Source: Paralithodes platypus
Taxonomy: Eukaryota > Arthropoda > Malacostraca > Decapoda > Lithodidae
Direction of reading: 5' to 3'
Length of the DNA: 64,000 bases
NCBI GenBank assembly: GCA_032716605.1
Contig: CM064530.1
Coordinates: 3,934,604-3,998,603, forward strand
The notes beneath the pieces were generated by a model. It was not told the DNA's origin. It saw nothing but the letters and a program-made list of their open reading frames with translations, and ran no database searches. Below are positions 34,020 through 45,986 of the stretch, piece by piece (position 1 is the first letter of the stretch; each line of letters begins with the position of its first letter). Both the position numbers and the translations under genes were made by a program.

Positions 34020-34135
34020 TATAAGTGTGGATCCCATCACTCATATGCCTCTCAATTCCATTCCTCCAACTCACTCTCGGTCTGCCTCTCTGCCTTTCCA
34101 CCTAACACTCATACACTCTTTTAGTTTATATCTTC
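34020..34135 (-). pseudogene. LINE A-type remnant
   Basis: Minus-strand traces KRVYECxVERQRGRPRVSW-like text, the C-terminal RGRP motif region of RTE-like LINEs. Very short. Confidence 0.45.
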
Positions 34136-34342
34136 CTCTCCAGTGATAAAGGAAATCAAGCAACAACAGATCTAGTGACTCTTCTAGGTTGCTTGTCCTC
34201 CAAAACACTGAGGATCAAGTGTCCAAACAGTGGTTTAGAGTGGGTAAGGGAACATTGGAAAGGGAATTACTGCCCTGGAACTAATGTCCGTGGCAGGATT
34301 AGGAAGTTAGTAGGGGACAGATGGGTTAGTAACTGAGGGGGG

Positions 34343-34800
34343 GATAAAATAAAGTTATTCATTTACAAACGCAGTCAGTCGCGGGTTTGAAGCGAGATAT
34401 TTGTCTAGGCGGAGTTTAAATGAATCAACGGTGATGCAGTCTATAACATTTCGGGGAAGCCCATTCCACAAGTTGACAACTCGATTGAAGAAGAAATTCT
34501 TATATTCGTGTGAGTTAAAAGATTTACCAATAATTTTGCAACCGTTTCCCCGCGTGTAATTAGATTGGTCGATAGTGAAGTACTTACTACAGTTCATATT
34601 GTCGATGCCTTTGATGATTTTGAACACTTGAATTAAGTCACCTCTTAATCTGCGCTGGGTTAAAGGAAATAGATTTAATTCTCTAAGACGCTCTTCGTAT
34701 GGTTTGTTCTTTAGGCTAGGTATCATTTTGGTAACTCTACGTTGAACTTGTTCTAGCTTGTTTATATCTTTTTGGTAATAAGGGCACTGGCATTATATGA
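34343..34800 (-). pseudogene. CR1-like LINE RT C-terminal fragment
   Basis: Minus strand: DINKLEQVQRRVTKMIPSLK, YEERLRELNLFPLTQRRLRG, DLIQVFKIIKGI, FFFNRVVNLWNGLPRNVID, stop at 34355. This is the conserved C-terminus of CR1/L2-type RTs. The frame is open for 123 codons from the Met and clearly started upstream. Confidence 0.8.
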
Positions 34801-34809
34801 CAGTGTTGT

Positions 34810-35885
34810 GGCGGGACTTTATTGCGTTACTCAATTTAGGCAACTTTTTGGCTCATTTTGACTTTTTACATTTTTAGGGGTATACAGTACAGTACTTTGA
34901 ATCTTCACAGCGTTGCAATTCCAACAGTATGTGGCATTGTTATTTATTTATTTATTTGTTTTTGTTTTTTCTGCCCTTGGCAGCTGTTCAAAGATTTTTT
35001 TAAAACTGGCCTTTTAAAGAAGGTATGAAAAAGCACAACTATATTCCTCAAGTACTGTACACTACATTAGTAGCACCCAAATTTAAATTGGTTTTGTCAA
35101 GGAAAATCGTGTTTTTGAGATCTCAAAAACAGCTTGACAATGCAATTTTTCTTTTTTTAGATTTTCAATTTACCACAATCAAAGTGAGTACAGGGTATTC
35201 CAATTATTTTAAGCTTGGCTACATGTTGCAATTTTTTGGTAATTTTGGATTTCACATTTTTATCGATAGGCTATAGCCCTCTACAGTACTTGGATTCTTC
35301 AGGACGTTGCAATTCCATTAGAAGCATCAGAATTATAATTGTGCCTTTATTGTGGAAAATCTTATTGGTCCCATATGTTCAAAAGGTTGGAAATAGGGGG
35401 TTTTGGGATTTTTAAATGCTACTGTCCAAATAGATTTTGCCTTATACCAATGGACTCCCCATGGCATAAGGATTTGAAATATAGGTGTAGATTAATTGTG
35501 CGCCTTGTCAGTTTGCCATACTGTAATGCAAAATAATTTTCCAAAATCATCAGGGCAAAATTATGACGTTTGGCTCATTTTGGATTTTCAATTTTGGAGG
35601 AGTATTTTTGGATTCTTCACGCTGGTGCGATTCCAGTTCTGTATGGCATGTTTATTTTTGGCCATTTTTTGTTGCCCATGGCAGCTATTCAAAGAATAGG
35701 AATTCATGTATGGAATAAGCCCAACTATTTTTCTCAAGTACAGTAGGCCTACAACAATACCCTGGATCCATTAGAAGTGTAATTGTGCCTTTATTGTGAT
35801 TTTTTTTTATTGGCCCCACATGTCAAAACGGCTGGAAATAAGGTCTTTTGGTAATTTTATAATAATCTAAAGGATCTATAATAAT
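34810..35885. repeat. Degenerate large tandem-like repeat
   Basis: Blocks recur: TTTGGCTCATTTTG at 34848 and 35568; CAGCTGTTCAAAG/CAGCTATTCAAAG at 34981 and 35681; AATTGTGCCTTTATTGTG at 35336 and 35782. Spacing of ~700 bp suggests about 1.5 units. Non-coding. Confidence 0.5.
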
Positions 35886-36192
35886 GGGTCAAAATGTTCA
35901 ATTGGCCATGGTCAAGAAGCCCTGTAACTTTTGATAGGGAAATATCCCCCAGAACATACCATAATGGACTTGATTCTTTTAAGGAAGTCTTTCTACATGT
36001 CCACACTTTATTCAACATTGCTCCGACATCATTACACTGGAAAAAAAGTGGGCATGAACATATCTTATTTGGCCAACTCTACCGGAGAATGAAGGTGATT
36101 TTACAAGCGCTTTTCCCTGCAATGTTATGTTTTTTTTTTTTAACTACATACAGTAATAGAAACGGTGAAATTGAAACCGTACACCATATTAA

Positions 36193-36396
36193 CCCATCCA
36201 GTACCGGTGCCGCCCTTTTAACTTAATACTAGCTGCTATTAGGCGATTTGATTCAGTTTCAAAAGTTCCTCCAGCAAATAACAGGCTTCGAATTATCTCA
36301 CTTAACCCTCTTTACTACCACAGATCTTTCTTATACTGTAAAAAATAGTTAAATATAGCTGGAATAACACAAAATACATCATCGGTAAGGAAGGAG
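36193..36396. mobile_element. TTAA MITE family copy
   Basis: TTAA at 36189-36192 and 36397-36400; starts CCCATCCAGTACCGGTG and ends ATCATCGGTAAGGAAGGAG. Palindromic halves. Confidence 0.8.
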
Positions 36397-36423
36397 TTAA
36401 TCACGGTCTATATAATTGATGTA

Positions 36424-36720
36424 TGTGTGTATTGTGCAGACAACTAAGTCCATTCATTATAGGGGCCAAATATCTTTACCACTAATCTCTATAACTCCAA
36501 AATGGCTTGAGTAATCCTGCTAACATTTCTACCATTTGGAAAGAGTCCACCTGGGAATAAGTGTGAACATTTACAGCCCATTTACTCTTACCATTTGGAA
36601 AGAGTCCACCTGGGAATAAGTGTGAACATTTACAGCCCATTTACGCTTACCATTTTTGAGTTACAGAGGTTAAAGGTTACAATTTCTGCCCTATCTATAG
36701 TGAAAGGACTAGATTGAAGG
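36424..36720 (+). repeat. Dispersed repeat with internal 59-bp tandem units
   Basis: ACCATTTGGAAAGAGTCCAC...units at 36531, 36590 and (partial) 36649. The same sequence family occurs inverted inside the MITE at 44047-44262 and, diverged, at 50935-51130. Confidence 0.7.
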
Positions 36721-36726
36721 TTAATT

Positions 36727-36944
36727 ATTGTACGGTCGCACTAGTAAGTCATGTCCCAGCTGTCATTAAGTTTGGCTTGCTCTATGCTGTGTTAATGTCT
36801 CAGATGTTGAATAGGGTGGGTAAGTGTAGGAACATGTTTGTATATTTAACTCGATATGAAGAAATGAAGCTTAGATATTGCTGATACCAATTATTGATCA
36901 AAACATACTTCGTGCCGAGACATCACTTATTAGCGCGACTATAC
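36727..36944. mobile_element. Possible MITE with GTCGC ends
   Basis: Inverted ends GGTCGCACTAGTAAGTCATG and GTCGCGCTAATAAGTGATG. No clear target duplication. Confidence 0.45.
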
Positions 36945-37554
36945 ATGACAATTCTTAGACCAGTATACTTCAGAACCTGCCAGATATGACGTAGTAGATA
37001 AATGCATACATATTTAAAGTTCCAGGAAAAGCGCTTGTGTAATTCATCATAAATTTGTGTGTAGTGTTTGTGAGGAGTGCGTCAGTGGGTTAGTTTGTTA
37101 AACACATGGTCTTTCTTCAGGGTGGGGAAGAAAAGTGGGTTGTTATTTTTTTTCGAACACTTTATTGTTGAATCCAGCACTTGCATTGGATCCCAAATGT
37201 TGAACTTTTTTAAAATGATAATATGACCAGTGTTCAAAAAATTTCCATCTATGAACATGGAAACTGAGGCAGGGAATCAACAGGAAATCAACATGAGAAC
37301 AGAGCGACATTCTTGAAAAGTTATCCGTATGTTTGGAGGCAGTGCGAGTGGCTCCACAATATTCTAGATTTTGGGTTTGAAAAGTTTACGGCCTGTTGGT
37401 GAACGTCTCCTTCCCTCCCTGCCTCCTTCACAAAAAAATAAACTTTTTTTTAAGTGACATCAGTGCTGCTTTATAACAAGATATAGTTGCCTTGATATTA
37501 ATAGTAATCTTATTATTAATTATTATGATATCTGTATCTTATGTACAAAGGCCA

Positions 37555-38300
37555 ACCCACAGCTAGATGCTTTAGTACCAAGCTTGGAAGGAGGACAAGC
37601 AGAATTCTCCGGACCGGGGCTCGAACACGGGACCCTCGGCGACGCAGCAATAGGTCTCTCGGAGGCAACGTTTCCGACCTACCGTGTCCTCTGATCCATC
37701 ACATACAGTTATGATCCAAAATGAACGCTAAAACAACAAGGTCCTACACCACCAGGCGGCTCTATGAAGAAACTTGGCATCCCTCGGAGGGTGAACGCAC
37801 ACGGCGCCGGTGTCCTCTGGTTTAATGCAGAGATTCACTCAATGGTCAGAGAGACGTCGCGTGAGGACGAGCCTTTATTGTGACAACTTTTCGCTTTACC
37901 GCTTCTTCAGGCTTTCTGGTGTAACGAAACACTGGGGTACTTATATACCTACATACTAGCATAGAAGGTGCACTTATATAGAACCCACAGACTTATCTTG
38001 CATCATTTACTTTTAAGATTTTTTTCCCGAATATTCATAGCCAGATTCGGGGACGCATTTGTCAAAAGAGGGCGTCTTCTGTGCTGGCAAGTACGGGTAT
38101 ATATATGTGCGATAGGTATATAAGCAACCCTAACAACAGGACACTGGGGTCGTTTATGTATATATGCGAGGGGTATACAGGCGACCACCGTGTCCGTTGT
38201 GCCAGTTCCACCTAAAGGAACCATCATAATAAAGACCTCATCCTCTCACGGCGTTCCTCCCACCGTTGCGTCATATCAACTTTATACATTCACTCAATGG
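37555..38300 (-). mobile_element. Retroelement-like segment with tRNA-like box B and PLE-type end
   Basis: Minus strand has GGGTCCCGTGTTCGAGCCCC (box-B-like) near 37630 and CTGAAGAAGCGGTAAAGCGA then AAAGTTGTCACAATAAAGGC near 37873-37910, a type of end I associate with Penelope-like elements. CATTCACTCAATGGT occurs in direct orientation near 37830 and 38287, as if in long repeats. No RT or GIY-YIG coding seen. Confidence 0.4.
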
Positions 38301-38639
38301 TTCAACAAGAGAGAGAAGATAAGCCAGGCATCGCAACCACTCACATAAAATGCTCCATCTACCCACAAAGACAGACGGGCCCGTGTGTGTTTACGTCCGA
38401 GGTAGCGGCCTCAACGTGACTCGGTAGAAGCTGAGCGGGAACTACGGAGGTAGCGGGCTCAAAACATTTTGGTGGTCTGTCAATTCAACCCTCAGTCAAC
38501 TCAACCCCGAGCCAATTTTAGGTGGTTAGATTTGGTTTGGTTAGATTAGGTTGGATATGGGTAGCTTGGGTAGGTTAGGATATATATATTTGAGTATGTT
38601 ATAATAGGTTAGAGTAATAATAATCTTATGTCTTTTATT

Positions 38640-38830
38640 AAGAGCCAATTTTTCTTCATCTGAGGATATCCCTAGATGGGAGGTTACTCATGTCTGCCTA
38701 ACTCCAGGTTCCTATTTGCTGCTAGGTGAACAGAGACATAGGCCGTGAAGAGACTGCTTAAATATCTCCACCTGCTCAGGCTCAAACCCGGGTCCTCTTA
38801 GTTGTAAGCCAAGCAAGTTAATTAATGCAC
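38640..38830 (-). mobile_element. Decapod-type SINE, copy 1
   Basis: Minus strand: GAGGACCCGGGTTTGAGCC (box B) then TGTTCACCTAGCAGCAAATA and GGAACCTGGAGTTAGGCAGA, a SINE body seen widely in crustacean genomes (from memory). Same family at 59870-60050. Confidence 0.7.
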
Positions 38831-41470
38831 CATAAAACACCCATTAAGAGATAGAGAAATTTTGGTCATTAAGAGAAGTTTAAACATTTTTCTTTTTACT
38901 GTGTTCGTATAAGTTTTGGTTTATTTTGCAAGTTTTACATAATAATTAGGTGGTTATTCATTTTGGTTTGGATAGGATAGATTATGTTCGTCTTGGTTTA
39001 GTTAGGATAAGTTATCATACATTACATTAGGTTCAAGTGAGGATGATTACGGTAGTTCGGGTTGGTTAAGGATAGGCTCAATTTGGGTAGGTTATGATAG
39101 ATTATATTTGGTTCAGTTAGGAATGATCAGGTTAGGTTAGCTTTGGGTAGAGTGGGTTGGTTAAGATAAGTTATATTAGGGATCGTTCGGTTAAATCTAT
39201 AGGTTAGATTATTTTCGGTCAGACTGGGTTATGAAGTTCAGCTGGGGTTGGCTAGACTAGGTTTGATTTTATGACGGTTGGGCTGGGGTACGAGGTGTGG
39301 GTTGCATTGACGGGGGGTTGAGTTGCCGTGGAACCAAAATTTTGTATGATGAATGCTCTTTGGGGTTATAACAATGAAAGGGAAAGAATGGTCAGTATTG
39401 TTATCGTTTTTATAATAATTACACTGTAGTCATGCACTCATTCTAATATCATGCGCTCCTGCTAAATTGAGGGGGCATCACTCTCGAGGTACAAAGCATA
39501 AAGGAGCTAAGAATTGTTTTTATTTGTTCAGCTTACCTAGGCGCTAGATGAAGTAATAACCTCTACTATGTCTACCAATGACGGGGCACTCTTCGAACAA
39601 AAGCGGAAAAATTCAAAGTGCGCGTAGAAGCTGGTACTGTAGTGTGTGTGTGTGGAGTGTTTTACCAACCCAATGTGTCACTTTTCATTAAGTTTTTTTT
39701 TTGTATATATATATATATATATTTATATATTTACCATTAACCTTAGAAAAATAGAAACAAAATAGAGAGATACAAATAAAAATAAGAGAAATCAAACGGG
39801 CTAAGGTGGAACAAAGGGATAAAATCAAATGGCAAGTTTTCTTTGTTGGTTAAAATGTATTATTATTATTATCCTCTCAGAACAAAAGGAATAAAATTAA
39901 ATCTTAACTTTCTCGTCGGCTAAAATGTAAGTTTTGTAATTTTATTTATTAGCACATAATTATGATAGAAAAAACATAATACAGAAGTCCATTGATCTGA
40001 GGGAGAAGAGAAAACATAAAATAAACCTAAGCACTTATTTTTTTTTTATAAACACTGAACCAACCAACCAACGAACGCATAGAGAGGGGGAGAGGTGGGG
40101 GGGGGGGGGACATGGGGGAGGGGGGTGGGGAGAGAGCCAATGACAAAGATACAGTTTAATAAGGTCGAGCCAAGGGGTGAGACAGAGACAGAGAAAGGCT
40201 TGAGCAGTAACAACTTCGAATGAATTTATTTTGTGATCCATGTGAGAAAAAACTTTATTTGCAAACTAGGTAGTCATATGAAGGTCCCAGAGGTGGGAAA
40301 TTTTGGGGAGTGGGAGGATTAACGAGGGAGGAGTCTGGGGAGGGGGAGAGGGGGAGGAAAGAAGATGGGAGGAAGGAGGGGCAATATCTACGGACTATCT
40401 ACACCATTTTTTTTTTTTACACTTGGATTTTGGGCTGCCGAGGATTTCCCCGTCGCCCGTCACACACCAGCCACGCTCACACACGGCTGCTTTTGAGTTG
40501 TAGGGCACCAAACACAACCCAACAGTGTGCTGCAAGTTTGAATCAACAGCCTGCCGTGGAGTACAGGGGCATGACTCAAACGTCTTGGAACGGCTCCTTG
40601 GTTGGGAGAATTGACTCCTTGTTATGACAAAAAGATAGTTTAAACTTATCACTGAGTTTGAAATTACTCTTTGATATAATCATAAGAGTTTGACAAGAAA
40701 TTTTACCTAGATTAAAAGCAAGTTACATTTAAGGATTTGTTCGAAGACATTTGTATGCGGCTGTATCACAAAATTATCTGCAAATATTTTATGCTCTACT
40801 TTCAATAACAGTGCAGCTCTGTCCTAACAGAGTTACATTACTTAAAAACAATGACCAAAATCTTGGAGAAATTCTTGTAATTGTTGAATCTGGCCAAGTT
40901 TGGAGCATAGCTGCCAAACTCATTAAAAAATTGGCTTAAATTGGTGCAGCCAAATTACCTTTAAAATTTGCCTCAAAATGTTGCTTAGCAGTTAAATGTC
41001 TGTACATAAAACTAAAAGTAGCATCAGTTGGTGTTTAGGAGCCTAGAACCCAAGTCCATCGGTCTGTGAACATGTCTGCACGTTTCTACTCATGTGCTAA
41101 GATTTACACAAAAAAATTCTCAACAGATTAGGGGATAAAGGACAAACCTTCCAGGAAACTTGTGCCAGAAACCAAAGCTTTTCCAGTTTTTTATCTACAC
41201 CTCAAAGAAGCGACCATCGTTTTTATCTTGAGCCATTAGTTAGTGAAGAGTGTGTGTGTGTGTACGCGTGAGTCTTCGGTGTACGTGATCGTGTGCGTCT
41301 TGTTGATGAGGCTGGAGGTAAAAAATATACATAACTTATGGGCTTGTGTAAGTGTGTTCGTCGTTTGTTTACAAACTGTTGCGTGTTTGGGAAGGTTATG
41401 TGGATGAATATATAGACTGATAATTTAATATTATATATGTTAAAGTTATTAAATATTAAATATATATATA
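38831..41470. other. No gene; low-complexity sequence and possible distal 3' UTR
   Basis: Degenerate GGTTAG-rich stretches at 38940-39270 (also 38520-38600), (AT)n at 39704-39722, G-rich runs at 40085-40135 and 40300-40380, (TG)n at 41246-41262. Open frames of 105 codons or fewer lack family features. The part nearest 42166 may be pump 3' UTR. Confidence 0.45.
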
Positions 41471-41473
41471 TCT

Positions 41474-41479
41474 TTTATT
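41474..41479 (-). promoter_or_regulatory. Candidate poly(A) signal of the Na+/K+-ATPase gene
   Basis: AATAAA on the minus strand, about 690 nt past the stop codon. It is the first exact hexamer I noticed downstream of the TAA. It sits in AT-rich sequence, so it may be chance; decapod 3' UTRs can be several kilobases long. Confidence 0.25.
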
Positions 41480-42165
41480 TAATATTTTTTCTGTTTTTTC
41501 TCAGGTAGTCTCCCCTTTGCGAGAAATGCTTGCTTTCTAACACCTGTTCCCTGGGTTTGTCACTTATTTTTTTTTACCATTTTTATATGTGTTACTTTTT
41601 GTCTTTCTCTCACCAGGATTCTGTACAAATATTTCCACGTTACTTACTGTCAATCTTATGATAACAATGGGGGAACTGAGAAACAACCGTGATGACACTA
41701 AAATTATCAGTAAGTAACGGAGAAATAGGCTAAATATGGAATCATTAGGGACAGAGCACTTTCTATATGAACACAGCCGTCTTTGCTGCAGCCTCCATAC
41801 CCTCACAGTAAAGGGGAGGGGGTCTTTGAAAAAGGGGTTGGAGAAGAGGCGCTGGAATAGATGGAGAGGTCAAATTTTCCTCATGCGCAGCATCATCATT
41901 ATTATTATTGCCAACGTGCGTAGAAATGGTGGAACGTCGTCATTATGTGCGCAGAAATTGTAGCTGCTGCTGCCGTTACTCGCAATACGGTGCTGTTATT
42001 GCCATCTGTGTGTAAACCGTTATATTCTGTCGCCATCTTGCGCCGAATCGTTGCAACTTGAGTGAGGCATCCGGGTCGTTGTGGGTGACCCGTTGGAGGC
42101 TGGCTGGCTTGTCGTCGTGGCTGATGTCGACGTGCTCGCTCTTGGTTTTTAATCTTTTGTGTACC

Positions 42166-42286
42166 TTAATAGTAGGTCTCCATCTCCACCCAGCCACCGG
42201 GGTTCCTACGCAGCACGAACCTACGGCACTCGTCATACACGAAGATCAATAATGAGAAGGGCAAGGCAGGCAGCCACCAGTAGAAT
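42166..42286 (-). CDS. Atpalpha: Na+/K+-ATPase alpha subunit, last coding exon (M10, C-terminus)
   Basis: Terminal coding exon after acceptor CTCTTCAG. It completes Lys and reads [20 protein letters not shown] (helix M10), then [19 protein letters not shown] and TAA at 42166-42168. The C-terminal Tyr-Tyr is a sodium-pump hallmark that reaches into the membrane and affects Na+ affinity, and it separates this gene from other P-type ATPases. The 3' UTR continues to lower coordinates. Confidence 0.97.
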
Positions 42287-42764
42287 CTGAAGAGAGAGAG
42301 AAAGGGAATACAGGATTAGACATGTATTAAACTGGGTCTGCAAAGATGGGTCATAAGATGGAAATACAAGAAATAATATGTCCCAAGACAAAGAAAGTGA
42401 TTCTTGTAAGGAATCAAAAGCTTCCACTTTTCATGTGTATTTATAATAATAAATACTTATTAGAAAACCTCTCTGCTCGGTCCAAGAAACAAATTCAGCT
42501 CTTAGGCTGTACCCTCTGTGGGGATTGAAGGAAGTTTATGAGCTTCGTCTCAGCTATCTTCTGGGGTTTTGATTCTACTGATACATGCTTCGGTCACCAC
42601 TTGTACATACCAGTAATTTACCTTCATCAATAAAATTCAAGCCTGATTCCAGCACAAGGCAGGCAGAATTCTAATAAGAGGAACATCTTATCCATGTTTA
42701 ATACAATGGATCTTAATTTGACCATCATGTAAGTTAATGTTAATCTAGTTGGTGTCCTACTCAC

Positions 42765-42866
42765 TTGAGGGGGTACATGCGCAGGCCCTTGTCCATGCCG
42801 GGTGTGTAGGAGAGGAAGGCTGCTAGGGTGGTCTCGAAGCACAGACCAAAGTTCAGCACCATGTTC
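42765..42866 (-). CDS. Atpalpha: Na+/K+-ATPase alpha subunit, M9 exon
   Basis: 102-nt exon, acceptor TTTCCAG and donor GTGAGT. It completes the split Lys codon and reads [20 protein letters not shown], then [13 protein letters not shown] and two bases of Lys. This is helix M9 and the M9-M10 loop. The [15 protein letters not shown] portion is characteristic of animal Na+/K+-ATPase alpha chains. Confidence 0.97.
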
Positions 42867-42954
42867 CTGGAAAGAATAATTCATAATAAGTATTCAGTTC
42901 GCAAATTATAAGGAAGGCATTTTATTTGCATCTCACATTTAACTTTTTATTTAA

Positions 42955-43156
42955 CCCCTTTTGTACCGGCGATGTCTCTTTTATTTGATTTCAGCTACAT
43001 TTAGGCAATTTTATTAAACTTAGGAAGAATATGGTAGCTAAAAGGATTAATAGAGATTGTCTGTAGCCTTTTAAAGGGTAGACATCCTCCCTAACCAGAA
43101 CAAAAGTATTAGTTGCCAGAATTTAATGAAAAGTACATCATCGGTACAGAAGGGGA
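42955..43156. mobile_element. TTAA MITE family copy in intron
   Basis: TTAA 42951-42954 and 43157-43160; starts CCCCTTTTGTACCGGCGATG, ends CATCATCGGTACAGAAGGGG. Palindromic arms meeting near 43050. Lies in the M8-M9 intron of the pump gene. Confidence 0.85.
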
Positions 43157-43271
43157 TTAAAAAAGTTTGGAAAGTAATTATAGTAATAAAATTACTAAAA
43201 ACTGTGACTCAATTCAGGCCCTGGTGTGGCTGTCGTCTAGGCAATTATTTACAGTTGTAATTTCTTAAGTC

Positions 43272-43473
43272 GCGAGCCGTGGCATAGTCAGTAGAGCCTC
43301 GGCTGCTGATCAAAGGGTCGGCGGATCGAATCCTCACTGTCAAAATGTTATTGGTAGACTTCAAGCCCAGGCAACTTGACCTAGAAATTATTGACGAACG
43401 CCTAATATTCATGGCCACCCCTTCTCGGGAATTACGGCGTCTGGCAAACAAAAATAAAACAAAATAAATAAAT
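43272..43473 (+). mobile_element. SINE family 1, best copy
   Basis: Head GAGCCGTGGCATAGTCAGTA (box A), GGCGGATCGAATCC (box B), body TATTGGTAGACTTCAAGCCC, 3' end CCACCCCTTCTCGGGAATTA + CGGCGTCTGGC and an A-rich tail. Sits in the M8-M9 intron. The 3' end matches LINE A. Confidence 0.8.
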
Positions 43474-43859
43474 CTTAACATCTTTTTGCTACACCTTCAA
43501 TATGTTACTTCCACAGTGATATTATTTTATACAGTATTACTGTATATGTTGTTAAGAGAATGAATCGAGAAAGGAAAAACAGACAGAACAAAAAAAGGTT
43601 TGTGCAAAAAGGCATCCTCCATTCATAAAATGTTTGAAACAATTGGATTAATACTGTTGAAGGTTGTAAATTTGTGGAAAGCAACTCCAAGGAAGTGAAT
43701 TACAGAGATATATGGATTTTAATTGGTGGAAGTTCTACATTGTAGAGGGGAGAGTGCATTCATGTATTTTTCCAGCTTTACTTATATTATTTATATTTAC
43801 ATTGGGGGTTGCCCTTACAATGTGGACTCTACGAGGAATGATATAGCAGTTAAACTTAC

Positions 43860-43990
43860 TTCATGCCCTGGTGGACGATGGAGTTACGTCGGGTCTTGCA
43901 AACGATGAGATCAGCCCACTGCACGACCACAATGGCGACAAAGAAGGCAGTGTGGCAGGTGTACTCCAGGACCTTGCGGTCGTGGTAGGT
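43860..43990 (-). CDS. Atpalpha: Na+/K+-ATPase alpha subunit, M8 exon
   Basis: 131-nt exon with acceptor CCCCCACAG and donor GTAAGT. The translation starts [17 protein letters not shown], then the M8 helix with [17 protein letters not shown] and IVHQGM, ending with two bases of a Lys codon. The CHTAFF and QWADL stretches are family hallmarks; the Gln/Asp region contributes to the third Na+ site in the pump. It joins in frame to the exon at 42866. Confidence 0.97.
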
Positions 43991-44046
43991 CTGTGGGGGA
44001 GAGGGTAAAATATTATTACTGTCAATAATAATAATAATAGTGTACT

Positions 44047-44262
44047 ATAGGTAGCGCCATAGAACTTGACAATAATATTGATCCCTGACCTCTTCGTAAC
44101 TCAAAAGGACCTTGAGCAAACTGGCTGTAAATATCCACACTTATTTCCTGGTGGACTCTTCCCAAATGATACAAATGTCAGCCCGATTGCTTTCATTCAT
44201 TTTGATTTATAAGAATTTAAGGGGTCCAGATTATTGTCAAGTTCGTTGGCGCTACCTATACT
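44047..44262. mobile_element. MITE with TAGGTAGCGCC ends
   Basis: Inverted ends TATAGGTAGCGCCATAGAAC and TATAGGTAGCGCCAACGAAC, both continuing TTGACAATAAT. TA on both sides. The interior carries the AGAGTCCACC...AATAAGTGTG sequence also seen at 36531. In the M7-M8 intron. Confidence 0.75.
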
Positions 44263-44284
44263 AATACCGGTAACCTGTAATCGT

Positions 44285-44390
44285 CATGATAGCGTAATGG
44301 TTAGTGCGCAGAATTTCGGTGTGAGTATCCTAGGTTTGGATCCTTGGAGACCACATGTATTCATTAATTTCATGAATTAGGTTCAATTGT
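44285..44390 (+). mobile_element. tRNA-derived SINE fragment (family 3)
   Basis: TGATAGCGTAATGGTTAGTG (box A) and CCTAGGTTTGGATCC (box B), then CCACATGTATTCATTAATTT. Matches 17612-17705 inverted. Confidence 0.7.
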
Positions 44391-44545
44391 AAGTTAATTG
44401 GTGGATTGGTGATACAGTAATATGAATATACAAACGTTATAGTTAAGTAAAACCCGGTTCTTAACATTAATCATCAACTACAAACCCCAATGCACTTGAA
44501 TAAACTAATGTAAACAGGAAATCAAATAAACTCCATAAAACTGAC

Positions 44546-44720
44546 CCATTCCTGGCCGTAGTGATCCTCCAGATCGTTGATGGCCTTGGAATCCCACTTC
44601 TCACGGATGCCGAAGAGTTTGGGCGGCAGGAATCCGTTCTCGGCCATGATGACAAAGTAGACGAAGAAGCCGGCCAGAGCCTGAATCATACCAATCTGAC
44701 CGTATGCCATGGAGATCAGC
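44546..44720 (-). CDS. Atpalpha: Na+/K+-ATPase alpha subunit, M7 exon
   Basis: 175-nt constitutive exon following the alternative cluster. After acceptor CCCCCCAG its first base completes the Arg codon begun by any of the five 95-nt exons (AG|G), then [19 protein letters not shown] begins helix M7. It continues through [18 protein letters not shown] and an extracellular M7-M8 segment, where the beta subunit binds in this family, and ends GQEW at donor GTCAGT. Open-frame sequence beyond 44546 is intronic. Only one copy of this exon is seen. Confidence 0.97.
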
Positions 44721-45785
44721 CTGGGGGGAGGGCACGATGAGGGGGGGAGAACGGGAGATAGATTAGATACGGTTCATTTATTTTTTTGTATTAATAGTAT
44801 ATTATTTATCTAAAACTATTCCAAACTTTTATTAGATATGATCCTTTTTCAATGTTTATTTTCAGTCTATTATTCATCTAAAACTATTCCTAACTTTTAT
44901 TAGACAATCCTTTTTCAATGTATTTTATTAATGTCTATATTATTAATCTAAAACTATTCCTAACTTTATTAGACATTCCTTTTCAATGTTTCTTATCAAT
45001 AGTCTATATTAGTCATCTAAAATTATTCCTAAGTTCATTTAATATTCTATTGGCAGTTTCTTCTTAATGGCTTATCCAAATATCTATGCCTAAGTTCCCT
45101 AGTATCTAAATTTAAAAATAGCTATACTGTACAATACATTAATGATCCGTCCTAACTATCAGAGAACTATGCAATGTAACCTTTTTAATATTGGTTTTAT
45201 TAATGGTCTATTCTGAATCATGACAATCAGCCTCTGGGAAGGGCACCAACAAATCGATTATATATTGTTACTTGGTCAACATACTTTCATTAATCAGTAG
45301 CTTAAGGTCATTATTTGATAACTTAATGAGGAAGTTTCTTTTCCTGATGATTTTATCTAACACTACGATAAACATTGTATTTTAAAGTGATTTTGAGAAC
45401 TTTAATATTACTGTAATCTATTTTAAAGGTTCTTGCTCTGGGACGTCAATTACAGCATTGTTTTATATTAGCTTCTTAGATCTAGAGGCTATTTCTATCA
45501 TTATTTCACTACTATAATTATTTTCTTCCATCTTATGGTAAATTGAAATCCTTAGCAACTGGTATCTCAAGACTTGACGGAAAACTGAAACTACTATGTC
45601 TTTGTGTCATTAATAAAGTAACACCCCGTTCTTAACATTAATCATTAATTACAAACCCCAATGCACTTTAATAAACTAATGAAAGCATTTGCCAACTTTT
45701 CACAGTTGGCAACATAATTTGTAACAAAATCATCACATTAGCCTAGTAATAGAGATGAGGACATGTTGCTTTACCTTCAGCTGTA

Positions 45786-45940
45786 AATAAACCGACAATA
45801 GTAATGGTTCTTTAGTGACTAGATCTCCATCGTTCTGATATAGCTAGATTACCCTTGAGGATAATAAACAGACAATAGTAATGGTTCTTTAGTGACTAGA
45901 TCTCCATCGTTCTGATATAGCTAGATTACCCTTGAGGATA
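45786..45940. repeat. 77-bp tandem duplication
   Basis: Two almost identical units containing GACAATAGTAATGGTTCTTT and ATAGCTAGATTACCCTTGAG. Confidence 0.9.
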
Positions 45941-45986
45941 TTTGGTGATAAACTATTCTTCACATACTTAAAAGATATAACTTTAA

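Noticed and set aside
42627..42884. 85-codon minus-strand frame starting upstream of the M9 exon
   Set aside because: Another frame of the M9 exon region; the supported product uses the frame joined by splice sites at 42866 and 42765.
43272..43345. A functional tRNA gene
   Set aside because: Box A and B are present but no cloverleaf is evident and the sequence continues into a SINE body and A-rich tail.
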